NCBI GenBank assembly: GCA_041670885.1
Contig: JBAXYJ010000130.1
Span: forward strand, 1-8,077
From: JAJBWD01 sp041670885
GTDB lineage: Bacteria > Bacillota > Clostridia > Clostridiales > Clostridiaceae
Length of the DNA stretch: 8,077 nucleotides
Direction of reading: 5' to 3'
Positions within the stretch are counted from its first letter, which is position 1; the number at the start of each line of letters is the position of its first letter. This document shows positions 1-6,283 of the stretch, one piece after another. Made by a program: the position numbers and the translations under genes. The notes under the pieces were generated by a model that saw nothing but the letters and a program-made list of their open reading frames with translations, was not told the origin of the DNA and did not search any database.

Positions 1-5
1 AAAAT

Positions 6-60
6 AAGCCTACAAATCAAGTGAAAACTGCTGATTTGAAGGCTTTTATAAGAATTTTTT
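6..60 (+). terminator. Hairpin followed by T-rich tract, possible terminator
   Basis: Arms 6-19 and 32-45 (AAGCCTACAAATCA against TGATTTGAAGGCTT) pair over 14 positions with one A-A mismatch and a 12-base loop. TTTTATAAGAATTTTTT follows. The T run directly after the stem is short and interrupted, so termination is plausible rather than certain. It would end a gene lying left of the window. Confidence 0.4.
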
Positions 61-78
61 AAGTGAAATTTTGATTGA

Positions 79-273
79 GTGCTATTTCTCTTGGAAGTTC
101 AGAATAAGAGGGATAATGTTATCCTTGAGTATGTTTTTGATAAAATAGAAGAGGCAGGCATCTGGATACCAGAGGATGAGATTTATAAGTATTATAGCAG
201 CAGGAAAAATAAGCTTTTAAAGAAACTTCAAAAAGAGTTTGCAGAAGAATTTGAAGAAGAAGCTGGAATTTAG
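79..273 (+). CDS. Short unrecognised reading frame, possibly a gene remnant
   Basis: This is a 64-codon frame beginning with GTG directly after an in-frame TGA, with no Shine-Dalgarno sequence and no internal in-frame ATG. The product is highly charged. After a short hydrophobic start (LFLLEV) it contains KRDNVILEYVFDKIEEAGIW, then a Lys-rich stretch (KNKLLKKLQK) and a Glu-rich tail (EFEEEAGI), so the C-terminal half is probably helical. I do not recognise a family. The missing ribosome binding site, the awkward start and the broken antitoxin gene just downstream suggest the C-terminal remnant of a larger gene. A genuine small protein is possible. Confidence 0.3.
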   Translation: MLFLLEVQNKRDNVILEYVFDKIEEAGIWIPEDEIYKYYSSRKNKLLKKLQKEFAEEFEEEAGI

Positions 274-356
274 TTTTCACTAGATTTCTATGAATAACAA
301 GTTGAGATTTGCACATAATTATGCTGGAATAATGTACAAAGTAAGGAGGTGTTATT

Positions 357-605
357 ATGCCGTAAATTAGACCGATTACAGATTTAAGAAATACAAATGA
401 TATTTCAGACGCTTGTCATGCTGTAAATGAACATGTTTTTATTACAAAAAATGGATATGGCGATATGATTGTAATGAGCATTGAAACCTACGAACAGATA
501 GCAGAAAACCACAGAATAGATGATGCCATTGCGGAATCAGAGGCAGAATATCAAGCTCAGGGAGTGCTATTAGATGCAGCGGAAACTTTGTCAGGTGGAA
601 ATTAA
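357..605 (+). pseudogene. Phd/YefM-type antitoxin gene with a nonsense codon at position 3
   Basis: A very good Shine-Dalgarno sequence (AAGGAGG, 343-349) precedes ATG at 357, but the third codon is TAA (363-365). After it the frame is open to 605 and reads IRPITDLRNTNDISDACHAV, then a segment containing VFITKNGYGDMIVMSIETYE, then an acidic tail. These are the conserved N-terminal DNA-binding features of Phd/YefM antitoxins. Such proteins normally bind their operon promoter and neutralise a RelE/ParE-like toxin. Relatives usually have Gln, Thr or similar at codon 3, so one C-to-T change of CAA would explain the stop. The only nearby restart is ATT at 366, 16 bases after the Shine-Dalgarno; the next in-frame ATG is deep inside the domain. 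No toxin gene follows. The rest looks undamaged, so the mutation may be recent or bypassed. CATAATTATG (314-323) upstream could be a relic of the autoregulatory operator. Confidence 0.8.
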
Positions 606-790
606 TATATGTTCATCAAGAGGGCTTCATACTTCAGAACAAATATCTAAATATGTTAAAAAGCTAAAAAAGGAAGCAGTCTGCAGATAACAGGATATTT
701 TTATAGTATATTATGAAGACTTGACTTAGGCAGATAAATCTATGAAAAGTAATTTAGGCCCGGGGTAAAAAGCATTATTAAATTTTCCAT
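606..790. other. Intergenic stretch without a recognisable gene
   Basis: The antitoxin's partner toxin would be expected here, but none can be read in any plus frame. The longest candidate is a 31-codon frame from GTG at 595 to TAA at 688-690, overlapping the antitoxin end. It has a helix-turn-helix-like look (RGLHTSEQISKYVKKLKKEA) but no ribosome binding site. It is probably a fragment or chance. Confidence 0.4.
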
Positions 791-832
791 AAAAAATCAG
801 CTGTAACTTATGAAATTTATAAGCTACAGCTG
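791..832 (-). terminator. Intrinsic terminator of the busR-like gene
   Basis: Arms 798-811 and 819-832 form a 14-bp stem with a 7-base loop. Read on the minus strand the single non-Watson-Crick position is a G-U pair, while on the plus strand it is A-C, so the hairpin fits minus-strand transcription. It is followed on the minus strand by ATTTTTTATGG. The upstream arm includes the last coding bases and part of the stop codon. Confidence 0.8.
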
Positions 833-1452
833 CCGTATAATAAGCTCATTATTCTGTTATAACTATTTTCATCACCTATAACTATAATAAAATCATTTGG
901 TTTAAATATAGCATAGGGGCCAGGAGAAAGGATTATTTTATTTTCCCTTCTTATACCGATAACGGTGGCTCCTGTTTCCTGCCAGAATTTTGTTTCTGAT
1001 ATAGTTTTATTAATAACCTTTGCATCATCATTTATTTTTATTTCTAAAGGGGCAAAGGGGTTTGTATTTTTAAATCTTTCACTGGAATTAACCAGTTTAT
1101 CTATGCTTTCATTTAATTCCTGTTCAATTTTTCTCCTTTTATCTAAGAGTAACATGATATCACTCTTTATAGAACTAATGGAATCTATTATTTTAAATTT
1201 TTCAATAAAATGATAAGCTTTATCCTTTGATTTTACTATTATTCCACTTCCCTGACTGACTTCAACAATATCCATATCACTAAGAAGTATTATGGATCGT
1301 CGTATAGTTTCAGGTGATACATTATATTCACTGGCAAGGGTAGACCTTCCATGAATTTTATCCCCTGGGAAAAAATCTTCATTCGCAATTCTGTTAGCAA
1401 TATCAATGGCAATCCGCTGGTATATTGGTTTTACAATTGATTCATCAGGCAT
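817..1452 (-). CDS. busR: GntR-family regulator with RCK_C domain, BusR-like
   Basis: The product is 211 residues. Residues about 8-75 form a GntR winged helix (IYQRIAIDIANRI, then STLASEYNVSPETIRRSI, with a wing around VSQGSGIIV). Residues about 90-125 are a probable coiled coil. Residues about 135-205 match an RCK_C/TrkA_C domain (PFAPLEIKI, GATVIGIRR, PNDFIIVIGD). This architecture and length are those of BusR, the c-di-AMP-dependent repressor of osmolyte uptake known in streptococci and lactococci. Ligand and target are inferred. The start is the ATG at 1452, not the in-frame ATG at 1473: GAGGGAGGT (1459-1467) lies 7 bases before it, and the earlier ATG would precede the predicted transcript start. 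The gene follows the osmolyte transporter operon in the same orientation, 185 bases after the binding-protein gene, and has its own likely promoter. Confidence 0.85.
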   Translation of the reverse strand: MPDESIVKPIYQRIAIDIANRIANEDFFPGDKIHGRSTLASEYNVSPETIRRSIILLSDMDIVEVSQGSGIIVKSKDKAYHFIEKFKIIDSISSIKSDIMLLLDKRRKIEQELNESIDKLVNSSERFKNTNPFAPLEIKINDDAKVINKTISETKFWQETGATVIGIRRENKIILSPGPYAIFKPNDFIIVIGDENSYNRIMSLLYGSCSL

Positions 1453-1473
1453 ATCATTACCTCCCTCAAACAT

Positions 1474-1502
1474 ATAATAAACATTTTCAGAGCTTTTGTA
1501 AA
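1474..1502 (-). promoter_or_regulatory. Likely sigma-A promoter of the busR-like gene
   Basis: On the minus strand TTTACA (1497-1502) is followed after exactly 17 bases by TATTAT (1474-1479). Transcription would start near 1467, so the ribosome binding site sits almost at the 5' end of the message. No copy of the 4370-4403 inverted repeat is visible here, so autoregulation through that site is not supported. Confidence 0.6.
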
Positions 1503-1637
1503 TGCTTTTAAAGGATTAGCCTGATATGATATCTGTTATAGGAATTATATAATTACCGTTGAATCCTGATTTTGGAAATAATTAATTTATACCATTTTTT
1601 AAGCTGAAAATTTAAATTCTTGAATTATGCAATTTTC

Positions 1638-2534
1638 TCATTTAATTAAACCTTTGGATTTTAAAAATTCTTCAGCTACCTGAGCAGGATCGGCGTTTTG
1701 CTTATCCACCTTATAGTTCATTTCTCTCATCTCTTCATCACTTATCTTGTCTGCCAGCTTATTTAATAAATCTTCAATTTCAGGATGCTCTTTAAGAGTT
1801 TTATTACTTACTATTGGAGCAGCATAATATGGTGGGAAAAAGTTCTTATCATCTTCCAAAACTACCAGATCAAAGGCCTTTAAGAGTCCTTCAGTTGAAA
1901 AAGCATCAATAACATCAGTTTTACTATTTTCAAGGGCTGTATATCTTAAGCCTCCATCTACAGGGGTTACATTTTTAAATTCCATATTATAAAGAGTCTT
2001 TAATCCCGGATATCCATCTTGTCTCTCATTAAATTCCAAGGTACATCCAAGTATTAAGTTATTACTAACCTTAGCCAGGTCAGAGAAGGTTTTTAAATTA
2101 TATTTTTCTGCAGTGTCTTTTCTTATAGAAAGTGTATAAGTATTATTAAAGCCCAGAGGTTTAAGCCAGGTAATGTTATACTCTTTGTTAAAATAATCTT
2201 TTACAGTATTATAAACCTTATCCGGGTCTGTCATTGATTTCTGCTTCATAATATTGACAAGGCCGGTTCCTGTATATTCCACATACATATCAATTTGATT
2301 GTTTTTCAGTGCATCAAAGGCTATGTTGGTACCACCCAGATTAAGTTTTCTGTCTACTTTCAGATCTGTATTATCTTCAATCATGTCTGCAATCATATTA
2401 CCTACAATAAGCTGTTCATTAAAGTTTTTAGATCCAACGGTAATAGTATCTTTTTTAGAGCTGCAGCCTAAAGCTCCTATGGAGATGCTGATTGTTAAAA
2501 ATACCATTAATATTAATTTTAATTTTTTTTTCAT
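1638..2534 (-). CDS. opuCC: Osmolyte-binding lipoprotein of an OpuC-type ABC transporter
   Basis: This is a 298-residue extracellular solute-binding protein. The N-terminus is a lipoprotein signal: MKKKLK, a hydrophobic stretch, then the lipobox ALGC with the lipidated Cys at about residue 24. The mature part begins with ITVGSKNFNEQLIVGNMIA, the typical start of OpuCC/OsmF-type binding proteins for glycine betaine, carnitine or choline, and continues with GGTNIAFDAL and MYVEYTGTG. Tyrosines and other aromatics around residues 84-87, 133, 198 and 236-237 could supply the cage for a quaternary ammonium group; which ones do so is inference. The ATG at 2534 is chosen because AGGAG lies 8 bases upstream; the in-frame GTG at 2543 overlaps that site. 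The start is 11 bases after the permease stop, as in an operon. Substrate specificity cannot be read from the sequence. Confidence 0.88.
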   Translation of the reverse strand: MKKKLKLILMVFLTISISIGALGCSSKKDTITVGSKNFNEQLIVGNMIADMIEDNTDLKVDRKLNLGGTNIAFDALKNNQIDMYVEYTGTGLVNIMKQKSMTDPDKVYNTVKDYFNKEYNITWLKPLGFNNTYTLSIRKDTAEKYNLKTFSDLAKVSNNLILGCTLEFNERQDGYPGLKTLYNMEFKNVTPVDGGLRYTALENSKTDVIDAFSTEGLLKAFDLVVLEDDKNFFPPYYAAPIVSNKTLKEHPEIEDLLNKLADKISDEEMREMNYKVDKQNADPAQVAEEFLKSKGLIK

Positions 2535-2545
2535 TATTATCACTC

Positions 2546-3205
2546 CTAATTATTTGTTATTCCTTTTGGAACAACTTTTTTTTCCAGCAGACCTATAAGA
2601 AAATCCATTAATAATGCTAAGATACAGGCAGGAATTGCACCAGATAAAATCATATTGTTATTAACAGTCTGAACTCCCGTAAAAACCATTTGCCCAAGAC
2701 CGCCAGCCCCTATAAAAGCAGCTATTGTCATAAGACCAACTGCAGTAACTGCAGAAATTCTAATTCCGGCCATTATAATGGGCATGGCAAGAGGCAGCTG
2801 CACTTTTATAAGAATTTGATTATCTGTCATTCCCATACCTTTTGCTGCTTCAAGAATATCTTTGTCTATATTAATTAAACCGGTATAGCAATTTTTCACT
2901 ATAGGCAGTAAAGAATATAAAACAACCATAACTATAGCCGGCTTGCTTCCTATGCCTAATACCGGTATAAGGAAGCCAAGCAGGGCCAGGCTGGGAATGG
3001 CTTGTATTACATTAGCTGCTCCAATTATTGGCTTTGATAGCTTTTTTATTTTTGTTATCAATATTCCCAATGGAATTCCAATAATAACTGCAATCAGGAC
3101 AGCAAGCAATGTAAGTTCAATATGCTCATATATTAACTTTAGTATTTCTAATTTTCTTGAGGAAATGAAATGGAAAAACCCTGAAAATCCTGTGAAAGAA
3201 TTCAT
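2546..3205 (-). CDS. opuCB: ABC transporter permease, OpuCB type
   Basis: This 219-residue integral membrane protein has several hydrophobic segments (about residues 30-52, 64-84, 88-105, 140-166 and 186-206). The EAA-type cytoplasmic loop that contacts the ATPase is clear: ILEAAKGMGMTDNQILIKVQ at about residues 117-136, followed by LPLAMPIIMAGIR. AVGLMTIAAFIGAGGLGQMV is a typical conserved stretch of glycine betaine/carnitine/choline permeases. The start codon overlaps the stop of the ATPase gene by one base (TAATG), which points to translational coupling; GGAGGTG inside the end of the ATPase gene is its ribosome binding site. It is the only permease gene in the operon. Bacillus opuC operons carry two, so this protein may form a homodimer. 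Confidence 0.9.
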   Translation of the reverse strand: MNSFTGFSGFFHFISSRKLEILKLIYEHIELTLLAVLIAVIIGIPLGILITKIKKLSKPIIGAANVIQAIPSLALLGFLIPVLGIGSKPAIVMVVLYSLLPIVKNCYTGLINIDKDILEAAKGMGMTDNQILIKVQLPLAMPIIMAGIRISAVTAVGLMTIAAFIGAGGLGQMVFTGVQTVNNNMILSGAIPACILALLMDFLIGLLEKKVVPKGITNN

Positions 3206-4329
3206 TATATTGTCACCTCCTCATTTATATATTGGCTGCTGAGTACCTCTAAAAGACTGCTTTTAGTAATCAGTCCAACTAATTTACTTTCATTGACCAC
3301 AGGAATAAAGCCTATACCATTACCATTAACATACTTTAATACATCTAAAATTGAATCATTCTGGTTTGCCCTGATAAAATCTTTAGACATAATTGCTTCT
3401 AATTTTACTGCCATATCATTAATTTTTCTGATGGATTTTTGTGTTACTATTCCCTCCAGTGTAGAATCAGGACTGACTACCATTAGGCTGTCTACTTTAT
3501 TTTGCTTCATTATCTCAATTCCCTGTATAACAGTTCTATTCCCGGAAGCCATTACCGGCTGGCTTATCATTATATCTTTAACCTTTATATATTCAGGTTT
3601 TTCCCATATACGATTTTTCCCGATGAATTCTTTTATAAAGTCATTAGAAGGATTTTTTAGTATATTTTCTGGAGTATCAAACTGAAGTATATTTCCATCT
3701 TTCATTATGCATATTCTGTCTCCAAGCTTTAAAGCTTCACTCATATCATGAGTTACAAATACTATGGTTTTTTTCAAGGTTTGCTGCAGATTGAAAAGCT
3801 CGTCCTGCAACTGGCTTCTAGTAATAGGGTCCAAAGCACTAAAGGGTTCATCCATAAGTATTATTTCAGGATTAGCTGCAAGGGCCCTTATAACGCCAAT
3901 TCTTTGTCTTTGGCCTCCGCTGAGCTCATTGGGGTATCTGTTTAAGTAATCTTCTGATTTCATTCCTGCCAATTTCATAAGCTCTTCTGTTCTTTTTGAA
4001 ATCTGTTTTTTATTCCATTTTTTTAGTGAAGGGACTATACCTATGTTTTCCCTGATTGTCATATGAGGGAAGAGACCGGTCTGTTGAATTACATAGCCGA
4101 TATTTCTTCTAAGTTCTATAGTATCCATTTTCGATATATCTGAACCATTTATAAATATCTTTCCACTATCCGGTTTCAGAAGTTTGTTTATCATTTTCAG
4201 TGTAGTAGTTTTACCACATCCGCTGGGACCTATAAGGACAACCAGTTCTCCGTTATTAATTTTTAAATTTACATTATTTATTATTTTTTTGTTATTAAAA
4301 AATTTTTTTAAATTTTCAATCTGTATCAT
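3205..4329 (-). CDS. opuCA: ABC transporter ATPase with tandem CBS domains, OpuCA type
   Basis: This 374-residue cytoplasmic ATPase powers osmolyte import. It shows Walker A GPSGCGKTT (34-42), the Q-loop at QQTG (82-85), signature LSGGQ (136-140), Walker B IILMDEP (156-162), D-loop SALD (164-167) and the H-loop histidine at 194. Two CBS domains follow at about 251-305 and 312-365 (starting VKDIMISQPVM and EAIMSKDFI), as in OpuCA/OpuAA proteins. In relatives the CBS pair senses ionic strength or binds c-di-AMP; which applies here is not visible. It is the first gene of the operon: GGAGG lies 6 bases before the ATG, and its stop overlaps the permease start. The upstream promoter sits within a long inverted repeat, the probable control point. 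Confidence 0.93.
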   Translation of the reverse strand: MIQIENLKKFFNNKKIINNVNLKINNGELVVLIGPSGCGKTTTLKMINKLLKPDSGKIFINGSDISKMDTIELRRNIGYVIQQTGLFPHMTIRENIGIVPSLKKWNKKQISKRTEELMKLAGMKSEDYLNRYPNELSGGQRQRIGVIRALAANPEIILMDEPFSALDPITRSQLQDELFNLQQTLKKTIVFVTHDMSEALKLGDRICIMKDGNILQFDTPENILKNPSNDFIKEFIGKNRIWEKPEYIKVKDIMISQPVMASGNRTVIQGIEIMKQNKVDSLMVVSPDSTLEGIVTQKSIRKINDMAVKLEAIMSKDFIRANQNDSILDVLKYVNGNGIGFIPVVNESKLVGLITKSSLLEVLSSQYINEEVTI

Positions 4330-4369
4330 TTTATACCTCCATTAATATTATAAAATACAAACATTAACA

Positions 4370-4403
4370 ACTGACAACTTAAGTATATTATAAAGTTGTC
4401 AGT
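4370..4403. promoter_or_regulatory. Bipartite inverted repeat, candidate BusR operator
   Basis: ACTGACAACTT (4370-4380) and AAGTTGTCAGT (4393-4403) are perfect 11-bp inverted arms separated by 12 bases. The transporter promoter is interleaved: its -10 lies in the spacer region and its -35 just beyond the right arm. The outer TGAC/GTCA ends resemble, from memory, the GTGAC/GTCAC half-sites reported for BusR. A regulator bound to both arms would block RNA polymerase. Assignment to the product of 817-1452 is inference. Confidence 0.65.
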
Positions 4404-4410
4404 ATGTAAA
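4382..4410 (-). promoter_or_regulatory. Likely promoter of the opuCA-CB-CC operon
   Basis: On the minus strand TTTACA (4405-4410) is followed after 17 bases by TATACT (4382-4387). Transcription would start near 4375, giving a leader of about 45 bases. A second TATAAT at 4347-4352 is less likely because its transcript would start inside the ribosome binding site. Confidence 0.6.
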
Positions 4411-4661
4411 GTATATATAATCAATATGGACACAAAGCTAAGTAAAAAACAGTGATGTAAGGCTTATTCCAAGAAAATACTAATTACAAGTAATAAATGA
4501 CATTTAAGCGAACAATTTAAAAATACAATAAGATAAAGTTCGCAAAAATTATTTAAAATTTTTGGCTAAAATATATAATTATGAATATAATTATGAATAA
4601 AAATTCGAATTTTTTAAAAAAAGATCGGAAAAAATAAATAAATTTGTATGATATCGTTATC
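4411..4661. other. AT-rich divergent intergenic region with short repeats
   Basis: No reading frame here looks real. Visible structure includes GCGAAC (4508-4513) and GTTCGC (4538-4543) as a 6-bp inverted pair, a tandem 12-base repeat at 4573-4596 and a perfect 16-bp palindrome at 4599-4614. None matches a regulator site I can name. Confidence 0.5.
4573..4596 (+). repeat. Two tandem copies of a 12-base AT-rich unit
   Basis: ATATAATTATGA occurs twice head to tail (4573-4584 and 4585-4596). It is just upstream of the palindrome AAAAATTCGAATTTTT (4599-4614). It may be a bent or UP-like element, or simple slippage in AT-rich DNA. Confidence 0.6.
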
Positions 4662-4695
4662 AAAATGAATAATTTAATTGACAACGATTCATTTT
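4662..4695. promoter_or_regulatory. Inverted repeat around the amt -35 box, candidate operator
   Basis: AAAATGAAT (4662-4670) and ATTCATTTT (4687-4695) are perfect 9-bp inverted arms with a 16-base spacer that contains the start of the -35 hexamer region. The right arm lies in the promoter spacer. The position suits a repressor or activator of the ammonium transporter gene; the binding protein is unknown. AT-rich arms make chance occurrence easier. Confidence 0.4.
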
Positions 4696-4706
4696 TAAAA
4701 TATAAT
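4678..4706 (+). promoter_or_regulatory. Consensus sigma-A promoter of the ammonium transporter gene
   Basis: TTGACA (4678-4683), 17 bases, then TATAAT (4701-4706): both hexamers and the spacing match the sigma-A consensus exactly. The transcript would start near 4713. No sigma-54 (-24/-12) element is seen. Confidence 0.75.
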
Positions 4707-4712
4707 TAACAA

Positions 4713-4897
4713 CATAAAATACATATGAATATTCGTATAATTTCTAAAATTTATTTCTTGATTATTTTATAATTCTTGCGCAAAATCACATTCCTTTTTT
4801 AAATCCAATTTTATAAGTAAAATTTTAAATCATTAATGATAATTTAAACTAAATGAATAGCTTTAAAAATTAAAGACTAATTTATAGGGGGTATATT
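4713..4897 (+). other. Long AT-rich 5' leader of the ammonium transporter gene
   Basis: If the promoter at 4678-4706 is used, about 185 bases are transcribed before the ATG. The leader has the palindrome ATCATTAATGAT (4829-4840) flanked by TTTAAAT (4824-4830) and ATTTAAA (4842-4848), but no GC-rich stem, terminator or recognised riboswitch. The ribosome binding site AGGGGG (4886-4891) is 6 bases before the start. Confidence 0.4.
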
Positions 4898-6160
4898 ATG
4901 GATACAATGAAAATTGCTATTGATACTATGTGGGTACTTATTGCTGCTGCTCTTGTATTTTTTATGCAGGCAGGCTTTGCTTTGGTGGAAACCGGTTTTA
5001 CGAGAGCTAAAAACTCAAGTAATATTATTATGAAGAACTTAATGGATTTTTGTATCGGTTCTATCGTTTTCTGGATGACCGGGTTTACAATTATGTTTGG
5101 TAAGGATGCTTTTGGATTGTTAGGAACCGGTAAATTTTTCGGTTTTGGAAATTTTGATTTCTTAGGATTATCAATTCCAATAGATGCATTTTTAATATTT
5201 CAGACAGTATTTTGTGCTACAGCTGCAACAATAGTATCCGGAGCTATGGCAGAAAGAACTAAATTTAAAGCTTATGTTGTTTATTCACTATTTATCAGTG
5301 CTCTTATATACCCGGTATCCGGTCACTGGATATGGGGCGGCGGATGGCTGGCAAAAATGGGATTTCATGATTTCGCAGGATCTACTGCAGTTCACTCAGT
5401 TGGGGGGTGGGCAGCTTTAGTAGGAGCTGCAATTTTAGGACCAAGAATAGGTAAATATAATAAAGATGGTTCCGTTAAAAAATTCCCGGCTCACAATATA
5501 GCACTTGGCGCAACAGGAGTATTTATTCTTTGGTTTGGCTGGTTTGGATTTAATCCGGGATCCACATTAGCTGGTATGGCTTATGATTCTACAGCTCACA
5601 TATTTGTAACAACAAATTTAGCAGCTGCTGTAGGAGCTACAATTGCAATGATAATAACCTGGGTAAGATCAGGCAAACCTGATGTAGGAGCAACTTTAAA
5701 CGGAGCTTTGGCAGGACTTGTTGCTATAACTGCAGGATGTGATGCTGTAAGTGCCGCAGGTTCAATGTTTATTGGAATAATAGCCGGCTTTGTAGTTGTA
5801 TATGGTGCAGACTTTATAGAGTACAAGCTTAAAATAGATGATCCTGTAGGAGCTATTGCAGTTCATGCTTTTAATGGTGCTGTTGGAACACTGTGTGTTG
5901 GATTGTTCGCAACAGAAGGAGGGTTATTTTATGGCGGAGGAGCTGCTCTTCTTGGGACACAGGCCATTGGAGTATTAGCAGTATTTGCATGGACAGTAGC
6001 TACAACCTTTATATTATTTAAGGCAATACAGAAAACCATAGGACTTAGAGTAACTGCTGAAGAAGAAGAATATGGACTTGATATATTTGAACATGGAATA
6101 AGCGCTTATCCTTGCTTTATGACTAAAGCTAAAAAGTTAGAGGATAAAGAAGCAGTATAA
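4898..6160 (+). CDS. amtB: Ammonium transporter, Amt/MEP family
   Basis: This 420-residue polytopic membrane channel for ammonium/ammonia has a family-typical length. The twin pore histidines are visible: H166 in STAVHSVGG and H323 in GAIAVHAFNG. So are the conserved FGWFGFNPGS (213-222), D158 in FHDFAG, and aromatic residues F101 and F105 near the expected gate. The N-terminal helix (MWVLIAAALVFFMQAGFALV) continues into ETGFTRAKNS, an Amt hallmark. The cytoplasmic tail has VTAEEEEYGLDIFEHG, the usual contact region for a PII protein. The start is supported by AGGGGG 6 bases upstream. The gene has its own consensus promoter and is followed by a strong terminator, so it is probably monocistronic. 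No glnK is adjacent, although many amtB genes are paired with one. Nitrogen control is likely from family knowledge but the regulator is not identifiable. Confidence 0.96.
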   Translation: MDTMKIAIDTMWVLIAAALVFFMQAGFALVETGFTRAKNSSNIIMKNLMDFCIGSIVFWMTGFTIMFGKDAFGLLGTGKFFGFGNFDFLGLSIPIDAFLIFQTVFCATAATIVSGAMAERTKFKAYVVYSLFISALIYPVSGHWIWGGGWLAKMGFHDFAGSTAVHSVGGWAALVGAAILGPRIGKYNKDGSVKKFPAHNIALGATGVFILWFGWFGFNPGSTLAGMAYDSTAHIFVTTNLAAAVGATIAMIITWVRSGKPDVGATLNGALAGLVAITAGCDAVSAAGSMFIGIIAGFVVVYGADFIEYKLKIDDPVGAIAVHAFNGAVGTLCVGLFATEGGLFYGGGAALLGTQAIGVLAVFAWTVATTFILFKAIQKTIGLRVTAEEEEYGLDIFEHGISAYPCFMTKAKKLEDKEAV

Positions 6161-6197
6161 AAACCTCACAGCCATAGGACCAGGGCTGCAGAGTTTT
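6160..6197 (+). other. Weak hairpin in the amt 3' untranslated region
   Basis: CAGCC (6169-6173) pairs with GGCTG (6184-6188) around a 10-base loop, with outer AAAAC/GTTTT. It lies directly after the stop codon and before the main terminator, and may protect the 3' end or be incidental. Confidence 0.35.
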
Positions 6198-6208
6198 CAA
6201 AAGCAATA

Positions 6209-6256
6209 AAGGGGCTGCCGCACTAATTATTTAGTGCGGCAGCCCCTTGTTTTTTT
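6209..6256 (+). terminator. Strong intrinsic terminator of the amt gene
   Basis: The arms 6209-6226 and 6231-6248 form a perfect 18-bp stem rich in G-C pairs, with the 4-base loop TTAT. It is followed by G and seven T (6250-6256). It is the clearest terminator in the window and insulates the downstream genes from amt transcription. Confidence 0.95.
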
Positions 6257-6283
6257 GTTAAGAGTTCTTGTGACAATTTTATC

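Noticed and set aside
1453..1473. Earlier ATG at 1473 as start of the busR-like gene
   Set aside because: The Shine-Dalgarno sequence lies between this ATG and the one at 1452, and the predicted transcript starts downstream of 1473.
2535..2543. GTG at 2543 as start of the binding-protein gene
   Set aside because: It overlaps the AGGAG ribosome site, and the signal peptide begins naturally at the ATG at 2534.
4347..4352. TATAAT close to the opuCA start as the operon's -10 box
   Set aside because: With TTGTCA upstream the spacing is 19, and transcription would begin within the ribosome site, leaving almost no leader. The pair at 4382-4410 has 17-base spacing.
4508..4543. GCGAAC...GTTCGC as a LexA-type site
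   Set aside because: Gram-positive LexA boxes have only about four bases between the half-sites; here the gap is 24.
4678..4685. TTGACAAC near amt as a second BusR half-site
   Set aside because: It shares TGACAAC with the 4370 arm, but it is a consensus -35 hexamer and has no inverted partner.
4829..4840. ATCATTAATGAT as a Fur box
   Set aside because: It is a short palindrome lacking the extended GATAAT repeats, and it lies in the transcribed leader; in such AT-rich DNA it is weak evidence.
5596..5826. Minus-strand 76-codon frame inside amt, and similar antisense frames elsewhere
   Set aside because: These are shadows of well-supported genes, with no ribosome sites or recognisable domains.
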